Positions 37,101 through 45,318 of a stretch of DNA of 64,000 bases are shown one piece after another. The translations under genes were made by a program, and so were the position numbers. This DNA is from Colius striatus (lineage: Eukaryota; Chordata; Aves; Coliiformes; Coliidae): contig NC_084781.1 of assembly GCF_028858725.1 (NCBI RefSeq), positions 2,240,513 through 2,304,512 of the forward strand, read 5' to 3'. A model generated the notes under the pieces. The model was not told where the DNA came from. It ran no database searches and was given only the letters and a program-made list of their open reading frames with translations. The stretch's first letter is position 1, and each line of letters begins with the position of its first letter.

Positions 37101-40100
37101 GAAGCAACCACGTTTTGCTGGGAAACCTTCACTTTCCAAACTGAAACCCATTTCTCCCGAAAGGCTGGGGATGAGGAAGGGTATTAACAAGTCTTTTTAT
37201 GGTCATATTTGCAGTTTTAGAAACATTGCTTTAGCTCTGGAGAAGAATATGTGGGAGGCAAAGGGATAAAACCCACAGCAGCTGCAGCAAAGCTCCCGGA
37301 TAAATAACGTTCAGGTCATCAGTGGAGAGGACAGAAGAGGCAGAGGAAGGGGTTGCAAGGCTTTGGGGCTCAGGGCACCCTGACTTTCTGCTGGATGCTG
37401 TACCCACATCAGCTCTGGATGGGAAAAAAATCACTTGAAACAACTGAGATGGAAGAAGAAAGTCTGTGGAAGGTGGAAGAAGGGCCTGGCCACTTGGGAA
37501 GAGCACGGGAGCGCTTGCAGGGGTGGAACAGGTCACGGCAGCGTCCAGTTGTGGGCTCCTTAGTTGGAGACAGGCAGGGAACTGCTGGAGAGAGGCCCAC
37601 AAACATCATGTGTGTGTGTGTTTTGTGCTTCTCAGGAGATGCTGCAGAGCTCCCCCGCGGCGCTGCCGCCCCCCTCCAACCCACCGCCGGGCATCGTGGT
37701 GCCAGCGGCCGCGCTGCCGCCTGGAAACCTGGCCATGAGCGCTGGCAGCGGCTCCCCTGCAGTGCCAGGTACAGCCACAGCAGCACAGAGTGGTGGGGGT
37801 GGGGTGGGAAGGGACCTCCAGGGCTCATCCAGCCCCAACACCCTGCTACAGCAGGTTGCCCTCGCTCAGGGGGCACGGGAATGTGTCCAAGTGGGTTGGG
37901 AACCTCTTGAGAAGCCTCCTCACCCTCTCTGGGCAGCCTGGGCCAGGGCTCCCTCACCTCAGCACCAAAGGAGCTTCTCCTCCTGTGCCAGTGGAACTTG
38001 TGTGTCCCAGCTGATGTCCATCAATCCTTGTCCTGTCACTGGGCACCACAGAAGCGTCACCCCATCCTCCTGACACCCACCCTTGAGGTACTTAGAAGAA
38101 TTGATAAGGTCCCCCCTCAGTCTCCTCCAGACTGACCAGCCCCAGGTCCCACAGCCTTTCCTCACAAGGAAGATGCTCCAGTGCCCTGAGCATCTTGGCA
38201 GCCCTGCACTGGCCTCTCTGCAGCACTTCCCTGTCCCTCTGCAGCTGGGGAGCCCACAACTGGACGCAGGACTCCAGATGAAGCCTCACCAGGGCAGAGC
38301 AGAGGGGGAGCAGAACCTCCCTTCACCCGCTGCCCACACTCTTCTGATTACACCCCAGGATACCATTGGCCATCTCACTGCCTCCTGTTTATTCACTGCC
38401 CACCAGCACTGCCAGGTCCCTGTCCTGGAGCTGCTCTCCAGCAGGTCACCCCCAGCCTGTCCTGGGGCAGGATTGTTCCTCCCCAGCTGCAGGACTCTGC
38501 CCTTGTTGAACCTCAGCAGGCTCCTCTCTGCCCATCTCTCAAGCCACTCAAGATCTCACTGAATGCCAGCACAGCCTTTTGGTGAACCAGCCAGTCTGGG
38601 GAGGCTTGGCAGGGGGAGCAGATAAAATGTGGGGGTTTCTGTACCCCTCCATGAGCCTTTTTTCCCCCCAGGTGGAGCTTTGTACCAGCCTGTGACCATG
38701 GTGACGTCGCAGGGCCAGGTCCTTGCCCAAGCCATCGCCCCCGGTGCCCTGCAGATCCCCAATGCCCAGGTAAGACCTTCCCCCTACTCCCCAACCCCAT
38801 TTCTCCATCAATTCAACCCTTGGAGTAGCCTTCATTTTTAATTAGCAAGAAACACTGATGAAATCCACCTGCCAGGTGCCTTTGGGGTACATAACAGCTC
38901 CTGGCAAGGCTCAGATGCTTGCTGAATACTGCAGTACAGGAGGCTGAGCACACAGCACACAGCACACCACAGTGCCATACATGCCATGTGATCTGATCCC
39001 ACACACAGTCTGATCTGGTGGGACATTCTACATCCTATTCACTGGGACATTCTGATGGATCTGGGATCACTGGCATTCCCTGGTACAGCACTCACACAGC
39101 TCATGGCAGAAGCTCTTGGTTTTGGCCCTTGCTTTATGGATTTTTGGGGTGTTTTGCAGCCATTTGCTCTGGTTTTATTCCTTTTGGGGTGGTTTTTTGG
39201 TCACTGCAGTTAATACTGTGCAGTTTTCCCCCTCCCTCCCTTGTTTTCTTGCAATAAGGCAACAATCCAGGTTAGAAAGGGATTTCTCAGGACACCTTGC
39301 TGTCCCTGCTGGCTGTATTGCCCTGAGCATTCCCCAGCAATCTGGGGAAAAGAGACCCATCAGCTCTTGCTATGCTGCTTCCTAAAAATCTCCCCAGTGC
39401 CCAAATTCACTTGCAGGAGCCTCTCAAATAAAACCAAATGGCTTTTGGGCAATGGGTAGCACCCACCTGGCAGATTTTCTTGCCCATATAGTGTTGGTTT
39501 GAAATGTCTTGCTTTAGTATCTGTCTGTCACAGGCTTAGATCTTGCAGTAAAACCCTCCATGGTGGGGAAAAAACACGAGCACAGGGAATATCAGGGCAG
39601 GGAAAGAGCCCTGGACAAGCACCTCTGAATGCTCCTCCTGTGCCACTGGCATGATTTATTCAGCTGGAGCTCAGGGGACTCGCAGGGACCTGCTGGCTTG
39701 ATGTTTAATTCATCTAAGAGAAGTGGTTTTGATGAAGTGCTGGGGGAAAAACCATTAATTTCCTTTTTTAACTCCAGGGCTGAGATTTCAGGGTGGTTCC
39801 TGCAGCTTTATTAAGAGCAGGATGATCCTGGGAGGGGTTGGAATGGGTTTTAGACTCTTGCTGCAGGTAGCAGGTTTTTGCCCTTAGCCCAGTCTCATCT
39901 TGGGTTGGGTTTGGTTGGGTTTGTTTGGGTTTGTTTGGGTTGCCTGTTGCTGTTTTCAGCCAATCCTCTCTCTGTTCCTCATCCCTGGCAGGTGAACCTG
40001 GATCTCACCTCCCTCCTGGATGGTGAGGACAAGAAGTCCAAGAACAAGAGGGGCGTCCTGCCCAAACACGCCACCAACATCATGCGCTCGTGGCTCTTCC

Positions 40101-42709
40101 AGCACCTCATGGTGAGAGCACTGCAGCCCCCAAAAAAGCCTTTGCAGAGCTGGTGGGGAAAGAGAAACCAAACCAAAAGGGCAAAACAATCTCCAACCTG
40201 AACAAATCCAGGTGGTGCTTTGCCCTGTGGTTTATATTCAGAGGCACAGAGGGGGTTTTTTGGGAGTAGTTTTCACTGCAGGTGGCAAAAATTCTCCCTT
40301 AAAGGATGAAGCAGCAAACAAAACTGGAGAGGGGGGTTTCCAAAACTGATTGTGGATGGATGATGCTGTGTTTATTTCTCTCTAGTTATCTCCTTCCAGG
40401 AGGGAGGAAAGAAAATGTTGGCAATAAGATGCCAAAACAACCCAAAAAGAGCCATTTTTTGGAACCAGTTTGACATCCCTGAGGCCAGGAGCCTCCTGCA
40501 ATGCCATGGCCTTGGGGAGTTTTGTCAAGGTTTAGGGACAAACAGCTGGAAAACAAGTCATGGGAATCAACAGCATTGAGCTTGGGGCTGCAAGAATAGA
40601 GAGCTGAGAGTAATTCCACGTTTGGGGTTGGGAAGGAGGAGTTTTAGCACAGTTGGGACGAGGTTGGTGAAACTTGGGAGTGCTGGTAGGCTCCCAGGGC
40701 ACATGTTTCACATAGATGAGGATGCATCTAGCAAGAAACACAGGTGACAAGGGGTTTTTAAGCCCAAATCCCAGCTTTACCAACAACCATTAGTAGGAAA
40801 CAGCATTTCCCTGTGTGGAAAAGCCTTTGGACACACTGGGGGAACCGTGGTGCTCTCAGATGCCACCCCTAAGCCTGTATCTTGTAAATACAAGAAGCCA
40901 CTGAATGTGGGGTAGGAAGAAGCAGAGAAAAAAGGAGGATTTTCCATTCTGGGATGCTGTTTTGCACAGATCTTGCTGCCTCATCTCTCTTTGTTGTTTC
41001 TTTCCCCCACACCCCCAGCACCCCTACCCCACAGAGGACGAGAAGAGGCAAATTGCTGCCCAAACCAACCTGACCCTCTTGCAGGTCAACAACTGGTGAG
41101 CTCCCTGGGCTGGGGGAGGGGGGTCTGTGCAGGCATCTCGTTGGCTTTACAAGTGTTTTCACGCCGTTTTAGTGCTGGATGCTGCTTTTTGGGGAGGTAA
41201 CTTGTGTGGATGAGGCCGATTTCTGGCTCGGCTGTGTGGTGTCTTAGTGCCCTCTCCTGGCCAAGCCTCAGTGTAGCAGCTCAGCTGGAAAAATCAACAC
41301 CACGGTGTTCAAACGCCACAGAGAAATAACCCAGGGGGGGAAGCTGAGCTTTTCTGGACCCTTTTCAAAAGGGGTTTTAGAATGAAACCCTTTCAATCGG
41401 TTGTTTCACCTCGAGAGTCGTTGCAGTGACTTCAGAGGTCTCTGTTTTCTCATCCAGGTTCATCAACGCCCGGCGGCGCATCCTGCAGCCGATGCTGGAC
41501 GCCAGTAACCCAGACCCAGCCCCCAAAGCCAAGAAAATCAAATCCCAGCACCGACCCACCCAGAGGTTCTGGCCCAACTCCATCGCTGCCGGGGTCCTGC
41601 AGCAGCAGGGAGGCAATTCAGGGACAAATCCTGATGGTGAGGACAAAGCCTGATGGTTGTGCATGAAATGATGGCCTTGGTTGGTAATTAAGGGTTTCTA
41701 GATCCCTTTTAGATCCCTGTGGGGGGAAAAAAGTGGTGAAGAGATGGCCTGTGCAGGAAGGTCCTTCCAGTTGAGCATCACAAGGGCAGTGGGACACTGA
41801 CACCTGACATAGGAACAGCCCTCAAGGGTTGGCTGTTACAGGGCATCACTTGGGGTAGGTGCTGAGGGAGGGGGAAAGGGGCAGGTAATGAAGAGAAGAT
41901 GAAAGTAGGATGGGAAGACTGATGAGAAAAGAAGGTGGAGAAGAGGTGAAGAGTAGAGGAGACAAGATGGGAAGAGAGATGAGGAGAGTGTGCTGCCCAG
42001 GGAGGGTGTGGAGGCTCCTTCCTTGGGGGGTCTTCAAGACCCACCTGGACACGTTCCTGTGTGACCTGATGTAGGTGGGAGCTCCTTCTGCAGGGGGACT
42101 GGATGAGCTCTAAAGATCCCTTCCAACCCCACCATTCTGTGATTCTATGATGAAAATTGAGTAGAGAAAATGAAGGTGAAGAGAGCAGAGGTGAGCATGG
42201 ATCAGCCAAGGTACAAGAATCCCCAACCAATCTGGGCATCTCCTTCCTCCAAAGCAAAGGCTGCTGCTTGTTTAATGAAGACACCTTAGCTAAAATAATG
42301 AAGGACTGAGGCCTTGGGGAGGGCTGAGGCAGGTGGGACAGGTTCTCTGGTTTAGGTACAGCTTTCCACATGGATTAGTCTCGTTTTATGCACTTTGGGG
42401 ACCTTTTCTGTATGGGCTGAGGAGTCCTTAGTTCTGTGTTCCTTTGCAATTTCAGGGGCTCTCAGCATGGACAACCTGCAACCCCTCTCATCAGCCACAG
42501 CCACCATGGCCATGCAGCAGGCCATGCTGGCAGCCCACGACGACTCCCTGGATGGCACAGAGGAGGAGGAAGAGGATGAGGAGGATGAGGATGAGATGGA
42601 GGAAGAAGAAGAAGAAGAAGAGGAGGAAGAGCTGGAAGAAGAGCCCGGTGGCCTCCCGACGGCGCCCAGCGCCGACCTCGGCTTGGACCACAGTGACTCG
42701 CTGGAGTAG
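19073..42709 (+). CDS. PKNOX2: PKNOX2 (PREP2) TALE homeobox transcription factor, whole coding span of ten exons
   Basis: PKNOX2 is a nuclear TALE-class homeodomain protein of the MEIS/PREP group that binds DNA (TGACAG-type sites) and pairs with PBX proteins. Ten exons join without a frame break (84+140+172+189+133+98+120+77+179+254 nt) to give 481 residues; human PKNOX2 is about 472. The order along the protein is: a Pro/Ala-rich N terminus (1-70); the MEIS/PKNOX N-terminal PBX-interaction region (about 76-170); a variable Pro-rich linker (190-245); the TALE homeodomain (about 286-349), with the three-residue-loop PYP at 314-316 and recognition-helix WFINARRR at 338-345 (Asn341 is homeodomain N51, Ile340 the TALE residue 50); and an acidic tail (about 433-462) ending in HSDSLE. 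The linker differs from PKNOX1 and matches PKNOX2 ([22 protein letters not shown]). The neighbour FEZ1 also fits the PKNOX2 locus. The promoter is not in the window. Confidence 0.97.
19157..24038 (+). other. PKNOX2: PKNOX2 intron 1 (between coding exons 1 and 2)
   Basis: No further exon seen. Contains a T-rich stretch with ACATTTTTT/CCTTTT motifs at 21,340-21,960 and a 21-bp tandem motif (ATCTATAACCCCAAATCAT) at 22,708-22,761. No CR1 recognised. Confidence 0.7.
22708..22761. repeat. 21-bp tandem repeat, about 2.5 copies
   Basis: CATATCTATAACCCCAAAT repeats with one or two changes per copy. Confidence 0.7.
24039..24178 (+). CDS. PKNOX2: PKNOX2 coding exon 2
   Basis: Acceptor TTTCCCTAG ends at 24038 and donor GT is at 24179. 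Encodes residues 29-74 plus two bases of Arg75: [16 protein letters not shown], then an Ala/Pro stretch, then [14 protein letters not shown], the conserved lead-in to the MEIS domain. The Ala/Pro part is richer in GC codons than the mammalian version. Confidence 0.95.
24227..24415 (+). mobile_element. CR1 3' end fragment
   Basis: Begins about 50 bp after PKNOX2 exon 2. Shows GGGTGTGGAGGCTCCTTCTC, CACCTGGACACGTTGCTGTG, CAACCCCTCCATTCTGTGAT and tail repeats. Plus orientation. Confidence 0.92.
24430..24645 (+). mobile_element. CR1 fragment (upstream part of the element)
   Basis: GAGCCTGGAGAAGAGGCTGA, CAACTCCCTGACAGGAGGCT and CTCAAGTTGCCCCAGGAGAA match the CR1 segment that normally lies 5' of the tail. 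It directly follows another CR1 3' end, so the two are separate insertions. Confidence 0.85.
24650..24880. repeat. AT-rich degenerate repeat
   Basis: Repeated TGTAATTAT/AGTAATATG/ACAGTAA words in an AT-rich stretch, in contrast to the GC-rich neighbourhood. Confidence 0.6.
25526..26110 (+). pseudogene. Partial retrocopy of PKNOX2 exon 9 + intron 9, ending in a CR1 tail
   Basis: Matches 41,586-42,150 in the same orientation at high identity. It starts inside exon 9 (CTGCCGGGGTCCTGCAGCAG), keeps the rest of the exon, the splice donor GGTGAGG and about 0.5 kb of intron, and ends at the CR1 3' tail. Homology stops there. The copy has lost the exon 9 acceptor and the homeodomain part, so it should not be spliced as exon 9. 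It differs by point changes and a ~17-nt indel near 25,870. Being unspliced, it is a copy of pre-mRNA or DNA, not of mature mRNA. Confidence 0.92.
25945..26110 (+). mobile_element. CR1 3' end within the PKNOX2 retrocopy
   Basis: GAGGGTGTGGAGGCTCCTTC to CCATCCTATGATTCTA. It is the counterpart of the CR1 tail at 41,985-42,150. Confidence 0.9.
27190..27500. repeat. (CTCCT)n pentanucleotide microsatellite, about 300 bp
   Basis: Uninterrupted homopyrimidine strand of about 60 CTCCT units with a few CTCCTC interruptions at 27,349-27,410. The other strand is all purine. Lies in PKNOX2 intron 2. Long open frames in it on both strands are artefacts. Confidence 0.97.
28253..28500 (-). mobile_element. 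CR1 3' end fragment, minus orientation
   Basis: Reads TTAGAATCCATTTGGATTGG, AAAGCCCTTTAAGCTCCTGG, CTCCCTGGGCTGCCTGTTCC and AAGCTCTTCCTCATCTCCAG, the complement of the CR1 tail in a diverged subfamily. Confidence 0.85.
29028..29199 (+). CDS. PKNOX2: PKNOX2 coding exon 3 (MEIS domain, first part)
   Basis: Acceptor TTCTGCAG ends at 29027 and donor GT is at 29200. Encodes residues 75-132, from [19 protein letters not shown] to [11 protein letters not shown]. This is the first conserved helical block of the PBX-interaction region and is nearly identical to mammalian PKNOX2. It ends in phase 0. Confidence 0.97.
30835..31110. promoter_or_regulatory. Candidate conserved noncoding element in PKNOX2 intron 3
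   Basis: Mixes AATTAATTC/ATAATTGAG homeodomain-type words with a cluster of CpGs (CACGTACGCCGGCCCGAC, ATACGACGCAGCGG, CCCCGGCGGGGCGATG). The surrounding intron is poor in CpG, so the cluster suggests low methylation or constraint. This is an inference only. Confidence 0.35.
31735..31819. repeat. Tandem duplication, unit about 48 bp
   Basis: AAAGGCTGTAGAGGTGCAGA, then GGCTGAGCTCTG, occurs twice in a row with few changes. Confidence 0.85.
32012..32200 (+). CDS. PKNOX2: PKNOX2 coding exon 4 (MEIS domain, second part)
   Basis: Acceptor TTTGCACAG ends at 32011 and donor GTAACA follows 32200. Encodes residues 133-195: [38 protein letters not shown], then LGGPYSPN and the start of the linker. This is the second conserved block of the PBX-interaction region. 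Phase 0 on both sides. Confidence 0.97.
32946..33036 (+). mobile_element. CR1 3' end fragment
   Basis: GTGACCTGATCTAGGTGGGA, CCTGCTTCTGCAGAGGGGGT and TCTCTAAAGGTCCCTTCCAA, then CCACCATTCTG. Plus orientation. Confidence 0.9.
33197..33455 (-). mobile_element. CR1 3' end fragment, minus orientation
   Basis: TCATAGAATCACAGAGTCAG, GGTTTGGAAGGGATC, CAGGTCCCACCTACATCAG, CACAGGAACGTGTCCAGGTG. Complement of the CR1 tail. Confidence 0.9.
33673..33686. promoter_or_regulatory. RFX X-box-like site
   Basis: ATCACCATGGCAAC fits the two-half-site RFX consensus GTNRCC-(0-3)-RGYAAC except for its first base. It lies in an AT-rich stretch (33,630-33,980) of intron 4 that could be an enhancer. Confidence 0.4.
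34328..34461 (-). repeat. Inverted repeat, left arm (134 bp, CR1-derived)
   Basis: Reverse complement of 34,719-34,852 with about 6 mismatches in 134 positions, all near the outer end. Separated from the right arm by 257 bp. Confidence 0.92.
34480..35020 (+). mobile_element. CR1 element, about 540 bp
   Basis: GGACAGGGAGCTGCTGGAGA, CTTGGAGAAGAGGAGCCTGA, GGGCTGTGGAGGCTCCTTCT, CAACCCTTCTGTGATTCTGT. A longer CR1 with 3' tail, plus orientation. Confidence 0.92.
34719..34852 (+). repeat. Inverted repeat, right arm (134 bp, CR1-derived)
   Basis: Part of the plus-oriented CR1 at 34,480-35,020; pairs with the left arm at 34,328-34,461. The transcribed intron could fold into a long hairpin. Confidence 0.92.
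37636..37768 (+). CDS. PKNOX2: PKNOX2 coding exon 5 (variable linker)
   Basis: Acceptor CTTCTCAG ends at 37635 and donor GTACAG begins at 37769. Encodes residues 196-239 plus one base: [19 protein letters not shown], then [15 protein letters not shown]. The frame and the GIVVPA core match PKNOX2, but the rest has become Pro/Ala-rich with GC-rich codons. It is the least conserved exon of the gene here. Confidence 0.92.
37769..38671 (+). other. PKNOX2: PKNOX2 intron 5, almost entirely CR1
   Basis: About 800 of 903 bp are CR1 in minus orientation, starting about 20 bp after the donor. The acceptor-side ~90 bp is unique. Confidence 0.85.
37790..38580 (-). mobile_element. CR1 element, about 790 bp, minus orientation
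   Basis: GTGGGAAGGGACCTCCAGGG, CAGCCTGGGCCAGGGCTCCC, CCTGACACCCACCCTTGAGG, GGACGCAGGACTCCAGATGA, CTGGAGCTGCTCTCCAGCAG. Closely similar to the copy at 56,681-57,400. Confidence 0.93.
38672..38769 (+). CDS. PKNOX2: PKNOX2 coding exon 6
   Basis: Acceptor CCCCCCAG ends at 38671 and donor GTAAGA follows 38769. Encodes residues 240-272: [16 protein letters not shown], then [17 protein letters not shown]. This is a PKNOX-specific linker before the homeodomain. It ends in phase 0. Confidence 0.95.
38770..39991 (+). other. PKNOX2: PKNOX2 intron 6
   Basis: Unique sequence; a short GGTTTGGTTGGGTTTGTTTG repeat lies at 39,900-39,942, just before the branch/acceptor region. No other feature seen. Confidence 0.7.
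39992..40111 (+). CDS. PKNOX2: PKNOX2 coding exon 7 (homeodomain N-terminal arm and helix 1)
   Basis: Acceptor CCTGGCAG ends at 39991 and donor GTGAGA follows 40111. Encodes residues 273-312: [20 protein letters not shown], then [20 protein letters not shown]. The basic arm and helix 1 of the TALE homeodomain are complete. Confidence 0.98.
40112..41018 (+). other. PKNOX2: PKNOX2 intron 7
   Basis: Unique sequence; no repeat or extra exon recognised. Confidence 0.7.
41019..41095 (+). CDS. PKNOX2: PKNOX2 coding exon 8 (TALE loop and helix 2)
   Basis: Acceptor ACCCCCAG ends at 41018 and donor GTGAGC begins at 41096. Encodes residues 313-337, [18 protein letters not shown] to LLQVNN, with the diagnostic PYP three-residue loop. 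The Trp codon (338) is split TG|G across the junction. Confidence 0.98.
41096..41457 (+). other. PKNOX2: PKNOX2 intron 8
   Basis: 362-bp intron splitting the homeodomain helix 3 Trp codon. No internal feature recognised. Confidence 0.75.
41458..41636 (+). CDS. PKNOX2: PKNOX2 coding exon 9 (recognition helix and C-terminal flank)
   Basis: Acceptor CATCCAG ends at 41457 and donor GTGAGG begins at 41637. Encodes residues 338-397: [20 protein letters not shown], then [19 protein letters not shown] and [15 protein letters not shown]. All DNA-contacting residues of helix 3 are kept. The last ~51 nt of this exon and ~0.5 kb of the following intron are copied at 25,526-26,110. Confidence 0.98.
41985..42150 (+). 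mobile_element. CR1 3' end in PKNOX2 intron 9 (donor copy of the retrocopy)
   Basis: GAGGGTGTGGAGGCTCCTTC, ACCTGGACACGTTCCTGTGT, TCCCTTCCAACCCCACCATT, CTGTGATTCTATGA. Same strand as the gene, so PKNOX2 pre-mRNA contains a sense CR1 3' end. Confidence 0.92.
42456..42709 (+). CDS. PKNOX2: PKNOX2 coding exon 10 (acidic C terminus and stop)
   Basis: Acceptor TTTCAG ends at 42455. Encodes residues 398-481: [35 protein letters not shown], a run of about 30 mostly acidic residues, then [10 protein letters not shown] and TAG at 42707-42709. The acidic run is coded by a GAG/GAA/GAT purine tract (42,561-42,645) that is likely to vary in length. Confidence 0.96.
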
Positions 42710-44030
42710 CTCCCTCCTTCCCCAGCAAAAACAAATCACTTGGCAGCACCAGAAACAAAAATCCCCTTCCCAAATGCCAAAACAGAGAGAGAAAAGAACC
42801 ACCCTGGCAAGAACAAAACCCCCACAAACTGGGGAGAAGGAAGCAAAGCGGAGGCGCTGCCCAGGGGAGCTCAGCCCCCACCACGCCAGCACATGGAAGC
42901 GCAGGACACGTGTTTACAAGGCACATATTGTGGCCAGATGAATTTCTTTGGGTTCTTATTTTTCTTCCTCTTCCCCTCCTCCCTTCAATGTTTGGAGGGG
43001 AAGCTGTTTTTTGCCCCCCTCCCCATGGATGCTGCCCACAGCACGGGGGGATTCGCCGTGGGCCACCGCGGCCGTCGCTTGGATTCTTGGTGCAGAAACC
43101 TCCCCCAACAACCCCTCAATAACTCCAGGACTGATGCTTTTTGGGGTGTTTTTTTCTCCCCAGAAAGGTGATTCACAGGCATCAGCATCATCAGGGAAGG
43201 TGGGGACGTTGTAAATCAGAGGATCTGAGGAGGGTTTAGGTGTCTCTCAAACCTTCCCCACTTTGGCCTCGATGCTGTGGCCAGTTGATGACTCCGGACA
43301 CTTTTTTTGGGGGAAAAGGGAGGAAATTCTTCCCCAAATCCTTTAATTTATGTGTGAAACCCCCCTTCCCCACCCCATCCTCATCCTTAAGGGCTGAGAC
43401 TGGATGCAGAGTTGGGGCAAAGCCCTACAGGAGCGAGACTTTCCCACAGCATTTGGGCACCAAGGCAGGAAAAAGAACCAACTGGGTTTATAAAGAAATG
43501 CAGCTTTTCCACCCCAAAATTGAAAGGGCAAGGGCTGAAGGGAAAGATTGTTGCTGGAAAAAGATGGTTTCTTCCTGATATTGTGGGGAAATGGTGGAGT
43601 TTGACCCCAGAGGAGTCACTGGGGAGGGCAGGGTGGGGGGTTTTTTTAAACAAAAAGGGTGAATTTCGCCTTAAAAACCACAAAAAAAAGCAAAACCCAG
43701 GTGACATGGGGCAAAAATAATAAAGGCATTTTTCTTTCTGCAGCTTGCTCCTGTAAATTCAGGTTTGTGTAAGAAGGGTTTGGTCTTTTTTTGGTCCTTA
43801 TTGGGTTCTTTTTGGCTCTTGAAGAGTTGAGGAACAAACCACCCCCCCCATCCCCCAAAGAGATGGGGAATGGAGGGGGAGGGAGGGGAGGGAAAGCAAA
43901 CATGCAATGGGCAGAAAAAGGCCTATTTTTGGATACTGATCTGGTGTGAATGTAACCTGTAATTTCTTAAAGGATTCATTGTAATTTAGTATTAATTCCT
44001 GGCCATTTATTATAAAGTGCTACGGGACGA
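42710..44030 (+). other. PKNOX2: PKNOX2 3' UTR (predicted)
   Basis: Noncoding sequence follows the stop directly. A canonical AATAAA lies at 43,719-43,724. A second likely end is marked by TATAAA at about 44,011-44,016, in an AT-rich stretch that looks like a conserved terminal 3' UTR. Either or both poly(A) sites could be used; the end coordinate is inferred. Confidence 0.6.
43719..43724 (+). terminator. PKNOX2: Poly(A) signal AATAAA, proximal, for PKNOX2
   Basis: Canonical hexamer about 1.0 kb after the stop codon. A pyrimidine-rich stretch (TTTTTCTTTCTG) follows within 20 nt and could serve as the downstream element. Confidence 0.5.
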
Positions 44031-44039
44031 GGCTTGGCA

Positions 44040-44870
44040 GCTGTTGTTTTATTCACAGCTTCTTCCTGTGGAGAAACCCCAAAACAGGGGCATAACCCTC
44101 CTCAAAATACCCCTCTGGGAGGCAAATCAGCCCCAAAAGTGAGTGAATTGACTCAAATCCACAATTTAGACTCCTTAAAGTGATGCCTCCCCCCACCAAA
44201 TAAGTGTTTTCCCCCCCCAAATGAGCTCCAGTTGCATTTGAAACCCCAAATGAATGTTCTCCCCCAATGATGGACCCTCAAAATAAATGATGCTCACCCC
44301 AGAATGACTTATACTCACCAACAAAGGAGGGATGCTCCCCAAAAAGGTATTGTGTCACCCAAAAGAGGCAATCTCCCCCCTCCAAATGATTGGTTCTCCC
44401 CCAAACTGTCTTGTGTGTCCTCAACAAAATGAGTGAGCTCCCCTAAAAACAAGTCACCCACCTCAAAATGAGTGATGCAGCCCCCAAAAACGTGCTCATT
44501 GTTTTCCTCCTAAATAAAAGGGGTATTTTCCCCCCAAAATGAGGGGCAGCTCCTCCAAAATCAAGGCTTTTGGCCTGGTGCCCCCAAATCTTCTCCAAAC
44601 CAGGATGTTTCCACCTCCCCCCATCCAAGAAACAGCCTCTAAAAGGGGATGTTCCCCTAAAATTGTCCCCCAACCAGTGATCCTCCCCTCTAAATCTGCC
44701 TCTTCCTCCTCCAAAGTGATGCTCCCCTAAAATAAATGAGTCAATCCCCACCAAATGGATGATGCTCTCCCAAAATGAGCAATGATTTCCCCCCTCCCCA
44801 CCCCCCAAATTAGGGAGTGTCCCCCAAAATGAATGACAAGCCCCAAAGCTGAGCAGTTCCAGAGCCACCC
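44040..44870. repeat. Degenerate tandem repeat between PKNOX2 and FEZ1
   Basis: Irregular copies of a ~25-35-bp unit of the form CCCCCAAAATGAGTGATGCTC across the whole intergenic spacer. Copies are diverged and the period varies. Confidence 0.75.
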
Positions 44871-44904
44871 CCCCTCACCTTGGTGAATGAGACAATTAGG
44901 TTGA

Positions 44905-44910
44905 TTTATT
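44905..44910 (-). terminator. FEZ1: Poly(A) signal AATAAA, distal, for FEZ1
   Basis: Second canonical hexamer on the minus strand, about 390 nt after the stop. Confidence 0.45.
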
Positions 44911-45145
44911 GAGGAAAAGGAAAGGTGAGTTGAGCATCTTTTGAAGCAGAAAAATGAGGCTGTGGAAAAGCAGCAGAAACCCTCCCCCTCAAAGAGGGAA
45001 CTTCCAGCTGCATCTGGGTTAATTTGGGGAGTTCCTGAGCGTGGCAGCAGCAGCTTGTGTTGTTTTCTGCCCTAAAAGGTGGCTTTTTGTCAGCAAGCAC
45101 CGTGGGAGGGGCAGAGACACCTTGTTTAATTAATGAAACGAATCC

Positions 45146-45151
45146 TTTATT
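45146..45151 (-). terminator. FEZ1: Poly(A) signal AATAAA, proximal, for FEZ1
   Basis: Canonical hexamer on the minus strand, 151 nt after the TGA. On the transcript strand it is followed by GGATTCGTTTCATT. Confidence 0.5.
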
Positions 45152-45301
45152 CCCAGCTGTGCAAAGGGGGAGGGGAGGGTGGTGCAGGGGGGGCAGGAGA
45201 GAGGGCAGAGGAGGGGGTTGTGCTGCAGGAGACCCATTTTCCTCAGGTTTGGCCTCGTTTTTTTGGGGTGGGGGGGGCGCCGGGGTGAGGGCACGAGGGC
45301 A

Positions 45302-45318
45302 TCAGGTTGGGCAGAGCA
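45302..45318 (-). CDS. FEZ1: FEZ1 exon 10 coding part (VLCPT and stop)
   Basis: Acceptor CTTTGCAG precedes 45318. The 17 nt complete Val388, give Leu-Cys-Pro-Thr and stop with TGA. This very short terminal coding part matches the known FEZ1 end exactly. Confidence 0.93.

Larger units (their letters stand above)
32201..37635 (+). other. PKNOX2: PKNOX2 intron 4
   Basis: Holds three CR1 insertions (32,946; 33,197; 34,328-35,020), including a 134-bp inverted repeat, and an RFX-type X-box at 33,673. From 35,020 to 37,635 nothing is recognised. Confidence 0.75.
44890..45301 (-). other. FEZ1: FEZ1 3' UTR (predicted)
   Basis: The minus strand after the stop has AATAAA at 45,151-45,146 (3' UTR about 170 nt) and a second AATAAA at 44,910-44,905 (about 410 nt). 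Either could be used, so the end is an estimate. Much of the stretch just after the stop is C-rich on the transcript strand. Confidence 0.55.
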
